A program made the translations under genes and the position numbers. From assembly GCF_030384665.1 (NCBI RefSeq), contig NC_083679.1, positions 682,001 to 746,000 on the forward strand: a stretch of DNA of 64,000 nucleotides. Direction: 5' to 3'. The DNA is from Lodderomyces elongisporus (lineage: Eukaryota > Ascomycota > Pichiomycetes > Serinales > Debaryomycetaceae). The notes under the pieces are model-generated. The model did no database searches. It was not told where the DNA came from and was given only the letters and a program-made list of their open reading frames with translations. The stretch's first letter is position 1; each line of letters starts with the position of its first letter. Below are positions 29,054 to 38,809 of this stretch, piece by piece.

Positions 29054-29450
29054 TCTACTTTTATTTAAAGGTATATGTGCTGGCAATCTGGACCTAGATT
29101 AGTTTCGTTCGGTGTTGTGTATAATTTGTGGGTAATTCCTGGGTAATGTATGTTGCGTGTCTCTTTATATCTATGACTCTCTCTATATATATATATATAT
29201 TTATGTGTGTGTGTGTAGTTGTGTGTGCTATTCAAACAAGGTTAGTATATAGAAATCACTTAGATTTCATTATACTATACTATGATGAAGAGTGATGTAA
29301 AGTCAAAGGAAAGTAGGATTGAAGCACTGAATAATTTTTCAATAAACGAAAAAAAAAACAAGAAAAGAGAAAGGAACCAAATGACCAAGATTCTATTCTT
29401 GTAGTTTTTAATCAATGGATTGGACCTTTCTATGTATATTCTCTTTCTTT

Positions 29451-29486
<36 letters not shown>

Positions 29487-30224
29487 ACTTCTATGTATGG
29501 ATTTGTGGCTGATTGATACATGTTGTTTTCTATTTTATTTTTATTTTTATTTTTTTCTGGTTGTAAAAAAAATGAAGAACAATGCATTTTGTGTGTCTGA
29601 GAGATTTTATCTTTGTTTCTCAGCGATAATGGAGAGAGAGTATAGACACAATACAAACATTCTGAGAGGTAAAGGGGGTGGGAAGTAGGTTGCATTTGCA
29701 TTTGGGAAATAGAAATATTTTATAGGCATGTGTATATTCAAGTATAAAATTAATGGTTGTAAAATCAGCTATAATATCTCGCTATCTAATAAAGAGGAAA
29801 GAGAGGAGCTGAGTGGTTAAAAAACAAACTCCTTTCTACTTTACTTGTTGAAGTAAAACTTTCGTGTTAATATTATTATTATTATTACTACTACTACTAC
29901 GGTGGTTGCAGTAATAATGGTGATTCGTGTCTCATAAGTTACAGTCACAACTTGCAAACTAAACACTTTCGTCTAGCGAAATGTTTGTGTGCTGGTGGTC
30001 TGTAGTTGGCAAAGGATGGACAAATGGTTGAGAAATGCCAAAGTGTAAGTCTCTAGCTCTTCCTTTTTGTTGTTGTTGTTGCTCCTTAAAGTCCAATCAT
30101 CCTGTAAGTTGATTACAGGATCATTATATATATATATATGTGTGTGTGTTGGTGTGTGTGTATGTGTGTGTACGTACACACGTGTATTGTTGTAGCTCCA
30201 CATATTTAGCAATGTGTTGTTGTG
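29054..30224. promoter_or_regulatory. RIM15 5' flank / bZIP gene 3' flank
   Basis: This 1.17-kb stretch holds TA and GT microsatellites near 29185-29225 and 30125-30180, a (CT)n tract at about 29455-29487, TTTTTA repeats near 29532-29555 and an (ATT)n/(CTA)n array at 29870-29900. No gene is seen. Confidence 0.5.
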
Positions 30225-31049
30225 TTACAATCCAGTTAAGTCGTACTCTTCTGAGATTCTCTTCTTGATTGATTCAACCAATTGCGAGTTCTTGCTTTCA
30301 TTTTGTTTAAAGATGATGGTTTTCAAGCATTTGTTTTCAACCTCCATTTTTCTCAACTTTTGTTGTAAACGTTCAACTTTTTCTTCCAACTCTTTGGTCT
30401 TTGTATGCAATTCTTGCTCTTTCAATTTCTTCTTAATTCTGAATCTCGCGCTTGCAGCTGTGTTTCTCTTTTTCTTGTCCAATAATGAAGCTTGCTCTGC
30501 CAGTGAAACTAATGTTGATGTTGATCCTGGTGCTTGTGCTGGAGTAGATACTGTTGAGTATGAGGTTGCTGCGGCTATCAGGTTGTTTCCGTATATGCTA
30601 CTACTGTTGTTGTTGTTATACACTGGTGCTGGTGTATGTGTCGTTAATGGTTTAGCATATTGAGTATTCTGTTCGTATTGGGGTTGGAACTGGCTGTAGT
30701 CAATAGGTGTTTGGAATTGTGGCGATACAATAGTGGTGGTGGAAGAGGAGTTGTATAATTGTTGCTGTGGTTGCTGTGGTTGCTGTGGTTGTTGTTGCTG
30801 GTGTTGTGGTTGGTGTTGTTGTTGTTGTTGGTGTTGTTGTTGTGGTTGTTGTTTGGTTGGTATTGTTGTGTCGCCCAATACGTCCAATGAGTAAAAGTCG
30901 TTTGCTGCTTGGCTGAACAAGTCCAAATCCTGTTGCAATTGTTGGTTGTCAATCATTGGTGAAACTTCGTCATCAAAGTAGTCGTTGTTGATGTTAGAGT
31001 CGAAATCTATATTCAAGCTCAGAAGGTAGTCTGTAGGTTCAAACTTCAT
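30225..31049 (-). CDS. bZIP transcription factor, Cys3/MetR/Met4 type
   Basis: The 274-residue protein has a C-terminal bZIP. The basic region KKKRNTAASARFRIKKKLKE spans residues 192-211, with N-x-x-A-A-S-A-R-F as in Neurospora Cys-3 and yeast Met4-like factors. A zipper follows (KELEEKVERLQQKLRKMEVE). The N-terminus is acidic and aromatic (EPTDYLLSLNIDFDS), as expected for an activation domain, followed by a Gln/His/Pro-rich middle part. By family it may control sulfur amino-acid genes, but a stress or amino-acid role is equally possible. The ATG at 31049 (MKFEPTDYLL) was chosen because the 39 codons upstream look like T/A-rich leader. Its 5' gene-free flank is 3.7 kb. Confidence 0.85.
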   Translation of the reverse strand: MKFEPTDYLLSLNIDFDSNINNDYFDDEVSPMIDNQQLQQDLDLFSQAANDFYSLDVLGDTTIPTKQQPQQQHQQQQQHQPQHQQQQPQQPQQPQQQLYNSSSTTTIVSPQFQTPIDYSQFQPQYEQNTQYAKPLTTHTPAPVYNNNNSSSIYGNNLIAAATSYSTVSTPAQAPGSTSTLVSLAEQASLLDKKKRNTAASARFRIKKKLKEQELHTKTKELEEKVERLQQKLRKMEVENKCLKTIIFKQNESKNSQLVESIKKRISEEYDLTGL

Positions 31050-31638
31050 TGTAGATGAGTGTCTTTTGATTACAAGTTGAAAGTGTAGTTGTAAGCACAC
31101 GTGTTGGTGTTTAGTAGGAAGATGATAATAATAAAAAAAAAAATGAAGGAGGAAGGGAGAATACAAAGGGTAGATTCTTAAGCTTTCTATATATATATAT
31201 ATTTATATATATATCAATCTGTGTGTGTATGTAATAAACTGGAACCTGAAATTGGTGCTTCTTTTCCTGTTTTTGCAAATTTTTTAGTATTTTTTTTCTT
31301 TGTGAAATTTTTTTTTCCCTTTCCCTTTCTCTCAATTTCTGATGAATCATCATCTTCTTCTTCAGCAATGCTAATAATGTTTAGTGCGTGCCCACTACTT
31401 CCCTACAAGAACAATCAGCTAAAGTTTCTGCTCACCAAAAAAAAAAAGAAAGAAGGAAAGAAAACACCACAAGATTATACACTCTATGCATATCTGTTAT
31501 GATACTGTTGTGATACTATTACCGCTAATGTTGTTACTGTTACTGTTACTACTACAAAATATCGCAACTATAGCATAAACTGTCATTGCCACTCCCTATT
31601 TTCTACACATTACTTTTTTACTCTACTACAACATTATT

Positions 31639-31654
31639 GGGGGGGGGGGGGGGG
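31639..31654. repeat. G16 homopolymer
   Basis: Sixteen G in a row in AT-rich noncoding DNA, 590 bp from the bZIP start. Confidence 0.85.
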
Positions 31655-32049
31655 AAGGGTCCATTTCTTTGCTATTTTTTACCCAATGCAGAAGTGAAAA
31701 CCCGATACTATCTTAATTCCTCTTCTCTTAATTTCTCTTCTCTTCTATTTTTTATCTACATCTTCCATAACATCTCTAGTACATTTATTCTTTATATAAT
31801 CTCTATGGTAGTGGGTATGGAAATGATAACTTTTTTTCTATTAGCGTACTGGATCTCTCTTTATTCGTACTATTGACAAACATGCCACCTTGTCTTTTGG
31901 TTTATCCTCTCTACATGTTTTTTTTTTGGTTTAAAATTGAAGAAGCTTTTGTAAAATTTACTCTGCAACTGTTCTACAACAAAGTACCCAAAAAATAAAA
32001 TTAAAAAAATAAAATAAATAAAAAAAAAATTCATATTCTCTCTTTGTCA

Positions 32050-32118
32050 GCATCCATACATACATACATCCATACATACATACATACATACATACATACA
32101 TCCATCCATCCATACATA
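32050..32118. repeat. (CATA)n/(CATC)n tetranucleotide array
   Basis: Alternating blocks of CATA and CATC units in the bZIP gene's 5' flank. Confidence 0.9.
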
Positions 32119-34778
32119 TATTAATTATTGACAATACAACCGCTTTTCTCTGCCATTTAAGAGAATTAAAGAGCCAAAAATAAAATAAAATAAAAATAAA
32201 ATAAAATAATTTCAATATATATACAACGGGAGAGAGAGTAAAGAGAGTAAAGAGAGGGACAGCGGTTGCGGGATGAGTCTAAGTTTGAGCTTACCAAAAT
32301 GTTTGTTTAGAAATATCTTATAGAGAGTGTACCTCAACAAAGCTACTCTACTACTAAACGCATAATATATGATTGCTTTCCAGAACCTTTAGGAAGCTGA
32401 TGAAATTATTATTGGTAATTGACTATTCTTTTTTTCTTTTCTAGTTTACACATATATATATATATATATACATAGAGTCATTTTCTCTTTCTTATTTTTA
32501 AAAAGAAAATGGTTCATTCCTATACGAGTGTGCCTAGAAATGTGTATGGGCCTTTTTCGGTCCTTTTTTATTTTGTGTGTGTGTGTGTGTCTGTGTGTCT
32601 GTCTGCTTTTGGGTTCTCTCTTTTTAACCGCGCTCTTTGCCCTTTCTATTTCTTTATCAGCGCCGGATCTGCAATTCTTATTGGACAGCTACTCATCTTC
32701 TCTGCAATTTGCAATTTGAAAAAAAAAAAAAAAAAAAATAAAGTAGAAATGGTATTAAAAAAAAAAGTCAAGTGTGTTAATATATCTAATGGTATGCGCT
32801 AGTTCTAAGGCGTGGAGGTAAAGTTGGAGGATCAACAACTAGAAAGAAAGAAGGAAGAAGCAAAAAGAAGAACAATAAAAATAAAGGGAACCAATAGAAC
32901 TTAAAGGAACTACTTGTGTGATTCTTTTGTAGATCCTTATTTCTCAAATCACCCTCGGTAATAACAGAGATGAGGAGAAATATAAACAGATAGGCACACA
33001 CTCTTTTATTCTTTGTCTTCCTCTTCCCCTTCCTCACCCCATTCTGTAGACTAAGAGCAAAGTCATTAACTAACATAGAAGAGAATTGAAGAACCTCATA
33101 GACAAGTTATACAAAAAAACAATACAAAAAAAAACATAAATGTCAAATTTCTTCTAGCATCGTATAGCATGTACTCGGAACTTACCGAATTTTTTCTTTT
33201 TTCTTTTTTCTCTCTCTCCCTCTCTCTCACTTTGCGTTATGAGAAAATGTGATTACTAATTACTCTGCAAGTACATTCTCTTTGTTATATATAATCACGG
33301 TTATGAGATTATCCAGTTTCTTTTACAATACCAAATTATTCAAACTTGCTAACCCTTGTTGTTCAACCAACCAACCTAACCAAGCCTCCAAGCCTTAATT
33401 TTATTATTAAGCAATAGAGAGAAAGTAACAAACCTATATGTGTTTTTCTTTTATTTTTCATTTTTATTTATTTTATTTTTTTTAATATAATTCTACTATG
33501 TCCGTTCTCCAATAAACAAACTAATTAGGTATTGAGTCCCTGGTACCACGTTCAAAAACATTTTGTACATTTAATCATTGACTCACTCACTCAAATACAC
33601 TATAATTCCTGACCTAGGAATTATTTATGAACCATGTTTTATATTTATTTTTTTTTTTGTTCAACCTTTTTTTTTTTTCTTTGCATCCCCCACCCGTTCC
33701 CCCCTCGCCTCCGATGACAATTGAACAAACATAACAAACAAAACATAACAAACGAAACAAACGAACAACGGACGGATATAAAAGAAGAAGAAGAAACAAA
33801 GAAACAAAGAAACAAAGACCGACAAAAACTATAATTGTGCATAAAACAATTTGTCCCTCTGCTGCTGCCCCCCTTCCCGTTCCCTTCACTCCCATTCCCA
33901 TTTTTTCAAATCCCTCCCTCTTATACTCCGCCGCCCTTCTTCTTCCCTCTCCTTCCTCCTTACCCCCACCCCCCGCCTCCGATACCTACTTTGATTCACT
34001 CTTTTCTCCAATTCTCCTCTCCATACTCTATTCCTCTGCAAGAACCAAGTCAATGTAAAATTAAACCAATCTACAACAGTTCATTTCTATATAATATCCC
34101 TTTCTCTTTCTTTTTAATTACAATATATACCACCACTACTTTCTCACTTTATTTTATGAATATTTGTACAATACCTTTCTAATTTTTAATTTTTTTTTTG
34201 GTTTCAAAATCATTCCAAAAAATTGAAAAAATTAAAGAAGTTAAATACTTTTTCAGTTCAACATTGAATAACCCCCATTCATGTATCACTTTCAATCTCT
34301 ACCAATTAAACTGTAAAAATTGTCTCTACATTAATAGTGAAGAACATTCAAATAAACCAGTTCCATTGTATACAGCTGCAAAGTAAAAAAAGAGGTACTA
34401 CATCATATTATATAATTAGATATCAGAAATAAAAATATATATATATATATATATGATGCAAAGCACGTGACCATCTTATTTTAGTGCTTACACAAACTAG
34501 TTGCAACTAATACTTTGGGGTCTATTATCTTGTTCATCATTACTATAATCAAACAGAACATATATATATATATATATAGATATATATAGATATAAAGCCA
34601 AACAGCCGGCTTCCATCTCTTATCCTCTAACCACCTACACTTACACCTACAACTGAACCTCCCCCACTCACCACACCACACCACACGACTCCCCGCGCAA
34701 GGTTTTACATCATGATTCTTAACAAAATTAAACCACCGTCCTTATTCTTTCCCCCCCTTCCTCCCAATAAAAAATATC

Positions 34779-36596
34779 CTAAATCATCAACTCAATATCA
34801 ATGTCAATCAGTCTAATCAATTTATCCATCTCACCCAAATCTCTATACGTCGATTGGGCAATTTGCTCCTCTTGCTTCGACTTCTCATCAATCAACTTCT
34901 GCATATTAACATCCTGCAACGCTTTTGCATTCTCACGATTGATCAAATCCTGATAAAACATCCTCGTGTTTGTCTTCAACCTCGAAAACGGATCACCACC
35001 ATCAAACGACGCCGTTGACGCATCTGTCTTAAACTTGAGCTCGGCCTTCCTAATATTCGTCGAATTCAACTTTCTATTTCGCTCATTGACCTTGGCAATA
35101 CTCTGAATCTGCGATTGAGATGTACTAGACAGTGTCTTTTGATCCAAAATCTCATCAATATGCTTCAACTCATTGATAATCCGCTGCGTTCCTTCCAAAT
35201 CTCCCCGTTGCTTGAAAATCTTGAGCTCCTCCATTAACCTCGATTTCGCCTGCACAGCCTCAAATGCAGTGTATGCACCCTTCTTTTGTTGCATCTGCTG
35301 CTTCCTAGCAATACGCTCATTGATATCCTTATCCGTAATACCCGTTTTGTAGAACTTACTCAACTCCAGAACCTTCTCCTTTATATCATCAAGCAAATCA
35401 ATGCTCTCACCAGTCTTGGCAAGCTCCCCAAGATACTTATCATACTCTTCTCTGGTAATAATAGAATCAGAAAACGTACTCATGGGAAAAGGCATCTTCT
35501 GCTCTCTGTTTTGACTCACCAAGAAATACATGTCATATTTAGAATTCCCAATGCGGAATGGCTTCTCCGGCCTAGCACGAATATCCTCAATCTTCACCAT
35601 CCTATAAAACTGTCTCCCCGTATGCCTATCAAAAGAAACAGCAACTTTGGCATATGTTCCAATCATGACGTTTTGAAAGTTCGGATGATAGCAGTATTGC
35701 GCAAGCACACTTCGAGTCATACTTATTCGTAAAATATCCTCGTATTTACCTGGCTCAGTCAGCTTCTTACGCTTCGTCTTGGAAACACCACCCCAAGAAA
35801 CACCACCTTTATTAAACTCATCAAACTCATCATCTTCGTAAGCCTCTTCACCCAGCAACTCCTCTTCACCTAACCCCGAGTCATCAGAATCTTCCTCTGC
35901 ATCATCATCATCATCATCATAGTCATCTTGTGCTCTAGTCCGTTTTCTCGAATGTTTTTCTCTCTGCTTCTTCAATTCACTCAACTTATTCTCCTTGTGT
36001 GACCTCGCACCAACAGTCTTGTTTCGACTAGACGTCCTCAACTTCTCATCGGACCTATTAAGTTGTTGTTGTTGCTGCTGCTGCTGTTGCTTTTTGATCC
36101 TCTGTTGTAAAAACCTACGCTCATTGTATTTATCCATCTCCTGCGATCTTTCAAACAAAATCTCCTCTCTCTTCATTTCATCCATTGCTTCCAACTCGTC
36201 ACGATCCGCCTCATCCTTATACTTACCATCGATTGGATATGGATTCACCAATTCGGTTTCATTCTCCTCGGGTTCGTATCCAGTACCTGCATCGGGGTCA
36301 TAATCGTCTTCTTCTTCGTCCTCTTCGTCGTCGTCTTCATCATCATTTTCAGGACTTAATCTACCCTCAACTTCATCATCGTAATCATTGCTTCCAGAGT
36401 CAACTCTACGACGCTTCTTGGCCAAAACAGTATCTTCGTCATCACTTTCAGACTCATCACCACCGCCATTACCATTACCACTACCATTATAAGTCGATCG
36501 ACTCTTTGATGTTGTTCTTGTGGTGGGTACGTCAGCCTCGGAGTCGTATTCATCGCCTCCTGCTAACGCCAATAAGTCATCTTCTAAATCGGACAT
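34779..36596 (-). CDS. RTF1: Rtf1, Paf1-complex subunit
   Basis: The 605-residue protein begins [20 protein letters not shown], the usual Rtf1 N-terminus, followed by long acidic Asp/Glu runs, a Gln run near residue 170 and basic segments. The Plus3 domain spans about residues 284-400: [40 protein letters not shown] and [20 protein letters not shown]. It binds phosphorylated Spt5. The region just before Plus3 corresponds to the histone-modification domain that promotes H2B ubiquitylation by Rad6-Bre1. The helical C-terminus anchors the protein to Paf1. The ATG at 36596 was chosen because the upstream extension is hydrophobic leader with no family resemblance. Confidence 0.93.
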   Translation of the reverse strand: MSDLEDDLLALAGGDEYDSEADVPTTRTTSKSRSTYNGSGNGNGGGDESESDDEDTVLAKKRRRVDSGSNDYDDEVEGRLSPENDDEDDDEEDEEEDDYDPDAGTGYEPEENETELVNPYPIDGKYKDEADRDELEAMDEMKREEILFERSQEMDKYNERRFLQQRIKKQQQQQQQQQLNRSDEKLRTSSRNKTVGARSHKENKLSELKKQREKHSRKRTRAQDDYDDDDDDAEEDSDDSGLGEEELLGEEAYEDDEFDEFNKGGVSWGGVSKTKRKKLTEPGKYEDILRISMTRSVLAQYCYHPNFQNVMIGTYAKVAVSFDRHTGRQFYRMVKIEDIRARPEKPFRIGNSKYDMYFLVSQNREQKMPFPMSTFSDSIITREEYDKYLGELAKTGESIDLLDDIKEKVLELSKFYKTGITDKDINERIARKQQMQQKKGAYTAFEAVQAKSRLMEELKIFKQRGDLEGTQRIINELKHIDEILDQKTLSSTSQSQIQSIAKVNERNRKLNSTNIRKAELKFKTDASTASFDGGDPFSRLKTNTRMFYQDLINRENAKALQDVNMQKLIDEKSKQEEQIAQSTYRDLGEMDKLIRLIDIDIELMI

Positions 36597-37043
36597 AATG
36601 CTTAAACTCAAAGAAAAATAAAAAACAAAAGGATAGGTCAGATGGATTAATGGGTGAGTGTTGTATTGATTGAATACGTGTGATATGTGGAAATCGTCGA
36701 CTCTACTAATAGTTATCACGCCAATAGCATTGTCTCACTCACTCACTCACTCACTTACACACACACACACTCACTTACTTTCTCGGTGCCAATCTACACC
36801 TTCACAATACTATAGTTCGCACAGGTCCAGTCATTGTCGTAAAACAGAGGTAGACGGTGTCGCATTTATTCATTGCGTCACGTCATTTCACAATGTCGTA
36901 AATACTAGACAATCATCTTTCAAAATGCGTCAATGAACAACATGCTCTTTCCAATTCTTTAAATATCCATCTCGACGTTGATCTTTTCTGGCGCTTTCCT
37001 AATGCGGCACATCACGCGGCGCGTGCATTTTATGCTACCACAT

Positions 37044-37080
37044 GTAAGGGTTAAACCCAATTTTATTTTTTAACACGTGA
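37044..37080. promoter_or_regulatory. Tbf1-like site with CACGTG
   Basis: AGGGTTA (37047-37053) and CACGTG (37074-37079) lie 20 bp apart. The TTAGGG-type motif is bound by Tbf1, which in yeasts marks snoRNA promoters and, in Candida albicans, ribosomal-protein promoters together with Cbf1 (CACGTG). There is no ribosomal-protein start nearby on either side. Confidence 0.5.
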
Positions 37081-37189
37081 TCGCGCAGTAGAGTAATAGA
37101 CAAATTTAAAGAGACACCTACACTGCACAAGATATTACTATAATGACTGGATAACCACTAGTTAGCAAGACAAAAGAAGAGACAGAAAC

Positions 37190-37320
37190 GTTTTTGAATG
37201 CAGTCCTCCTTTCTTGGTTATACTAGCGTATCATAATGTGTGCATTCTTGAAATAATAAAGTTCTAAAAATGACATGTATTGATGAGTTTTAATAGACTA
37301 AACCTCCAACATGCACATAT
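37190..37320 (+). ncRNA. Candidate H/ACA-like small RNA (speculative)
   Basis: A hairpin closes with GAATGCA (37196-37202) and TGCATTC (37241-37247), with an inner ATAC/GTAT stem. Right after it lies ATAATA (37253-37258), which fits box H (ANANNA). A second hairpin pairs CATGT (37274-37278) with ACATG (37309-37313) and has an inner GAGTTT stem. It is followed by ACA (37315-37317) three bases from a possible end. The upstream Tbf1-like site fits snoRNA promoters. Pocket sizes are not ideal and I drew the fold by eye, so this may be chance. Confidence 0.2.
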
Positions 37321-37528
37321 GCAACATCTCTCTCTCTCTCTCTCTCTCGCTCTCTTTCGTTCTCTCCACTAAACTGTCCGTATTGATAAAGTGAACAAGC
37401 CGAGATTGAATAAAAAAAGATTTTGTAAGTTGGGCTGTGAAAGGGGGAAGTGTAGGTGGTGATGGTGATGTGTGTAAAGTGTGAATTGGAAATAAGCGAA
37501 AAGACAAGTTTTGTTTTGAAAAGGTTCC

Positions 37529-37822
37529 TTAACGCAATCTTCTAGCTTCTCTTTCAGATTCCATCAAACACAAGATGTCGTTTTCTCTGACTGGACCTTT
37601 GACGTTTCTGACAATGGTTCTGGTTGAGTCTTCCAAGAACTCAACTCTGACTTGGGTGACACCACCTCTTGAACCGGTTCTACCTAAGACCTTGATGACT
37701 TTAGCTAATGTAACTGGGGTTTTTGAGTCCTGCAAAAGAAAAAAGGCAAGTTAGTAATCCATATTCTAATAATATCTTCCATATAATAGATCCACTTTGT
37801 AAAAACTAATGGTACATACCAT
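37529..37822 (-). CDS. RPS28: Ribosomal protein eS28, two exons (3-nt first exon)
   Basis: The spliced protein has 67 residues and reads [20 protein letters not shown] at its start, nearly the same as yeast eS28 (67 residues), and ends [10 protein letters not shown]. Exon 1 is only the ATG (37820-37822). The intron runs 37730-37819 (90 nt) on the minus strand with donor GTATGT, branch point TACTAAC (37750-37756) and acceptor TTTTGCAG. Exon 2 is 37529-37729. Without splicing, the frame lacks an ATG at its start, so the intron is required. eS28 sits in the head of the 40S subunit near the mRNA exit. The intron may serve ribosomal-protein dosage control, as for many yeast ribosomal genes. Confidence 0.96.
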
Positions 37823-38809
37823 ATTTGATACTTGATGTTGTGATTGTGAATAACCAAGATTAAGTTGTTCTTTCGTGAACTGAAAAAATTCAAAATTTAG
37901 AGAAAGCAAAAAAAAAAAGAAAAGTTTTGATGATAGATGCGTGTAACAAATGAATCTATTTGGTAGCGCTTCCTAGAGTTGAACGAAAAAAAAAATTTTG
38001 TATGAGGCAAAAAAAAAACAACTCCCACACAAAAACAATAAAGACAAAAGCAAAAAAAAAAAAAAATTTAAAAAATCTAAATAGCAAAAATGAGAAAGTA
38101 GGAGAGAACTGAAGGAGATTTTAAAAGAAAGTAGGTTGGGACGTGCGCCATGGCATAAAATGTTTCCCCCCTTTTTGCAACCGTCAAATAAGAACTGCTG
38201 AAAGATAGTATTGTTTATGCTAAAAGTTGGTACATGAAGTACATTTTAAGTCCAATCTGGTTTTCTGTAGATGTCAAAAACAATTTTTTGCTTTAGCTCC
38301 AAGTGGTTTTCTTTTATTCTTTTGGTCAAAAAAATTGTTTCGAAATTGTCTTGGGTAAAAAGACTGAGGTGAAAAACCTCAAAACGGAGTTTAGATCAGG
38401 CACATTCGTGGATAGTGTTTTCTATAATATGAAAGAACCTAAAAGCCTCAACTACGAGCAACAAGTCAGATATTGTATACAAAAGAAAAGTAAACGGATC
38501 CAGGTTTCGAGCTTTAATAGAATGTATTTGAAATAGCGATTTTTCTTTTTTAATTTTTTTTTTTGTTAGAGACTCTCTCGTTTTTCCTGTTAGAACCATC
38601 TCCATTATATGGAAAGCAAAAACAAAAATGAGTGTCACGTGCCAAAAACAACTCTATCTTATCGAATAAGCCGCAGCCTTTGTTTCGCGCGTCCAACATC
38701 CCATCATTTCTCCCGCTTTTATCCATGTCATATAATTAATAACATTGATCATTTTGGCACAACGTCACGGTACAACAACTTCCCACATTACTAGACTTTG
38801 ACTTGTATA
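37823..38809. promoter_or_regulatory. Divergent spacer, RPS28 / HAT2
   Basis: This 987-bp spacer holds A-rich tracts near 37908 and 38048 close to RPS28 and a TCACGTGCC at 38635-38643, about 170 bp before HAT2. The short frame at 38303-38536 has no ATG-based family match, so I treat it as chance. Confidence 0.45.

Larger units (their letters stand above)
31050..34778. promoter_or_regulatory. 3.7-kb gene-free 5' flank of the bZIP gene
   Basis: I see no credible gene on either strand. Contents include a TA tract at 31188-31213, a G16 run at 31639-31654, (ATAC)n/(ATCC)n arrays at 32050-32118, an A18 run near 32719-32736, GT repeats at 32575-32592, a C/T-rich stretch at 33850-34030, TA tracts at 34433-34454 and 34559-34578, and CACGTG at 34466-34471 near the RTF1 3' side. 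It could hold long-range control sites of the bZIP gene or a noncoding transcript. Confidence 0.4.
36597..37528. promoter_or_regulatory. RTF1 5' flank / RPS28 3' flank
   Basis: This 932-bp stretch has CA/CT repeats at 36733-36780. A GC-richer module at 36990-37086 contains AGGGTTA at 37047-37053 and CACGTG at 37074-37079. A hairpin-rich segment lies at about 37190-37320 (see the ncRNA candidate), and a (CT)n tract at 37328-37351. The module could drive RTF1, an ncRNA, or both. Confidence 0.45.

Noticed and set aside
30214..30663. 149-codon plus-strand frame
   Set aside because: Antisense to the bZIP coding region; the bZIP motif on the other strand is unambiguous.
31111..31368. Upstream ORF before the bZIP gene, as in GCN4-type control
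   Set aside because: It is 80 codons of low-complexity Lys/Glu and Ser/Phe with no sign of selection; overlap with the gene's leader is possible but unsupported.
32050..32118. Regular CATA/CATC repeats as a CRISPR-like array
   Set aside because: They are a contiguous tetranucleotide microsatellite with no spacers, in a eukaryote.
33345..33385. GTTCAACC motif resembling a tRNA B box
   Set aside because: No A box upstream and no cloverleaf can be drawn; it lies in a CCAA repeat.
38303..38536. 77-codon frame between RPS28 and HAT2
   Set aside because: No family resemblance, lies in A/T-rich promoter DNA, length within chance.
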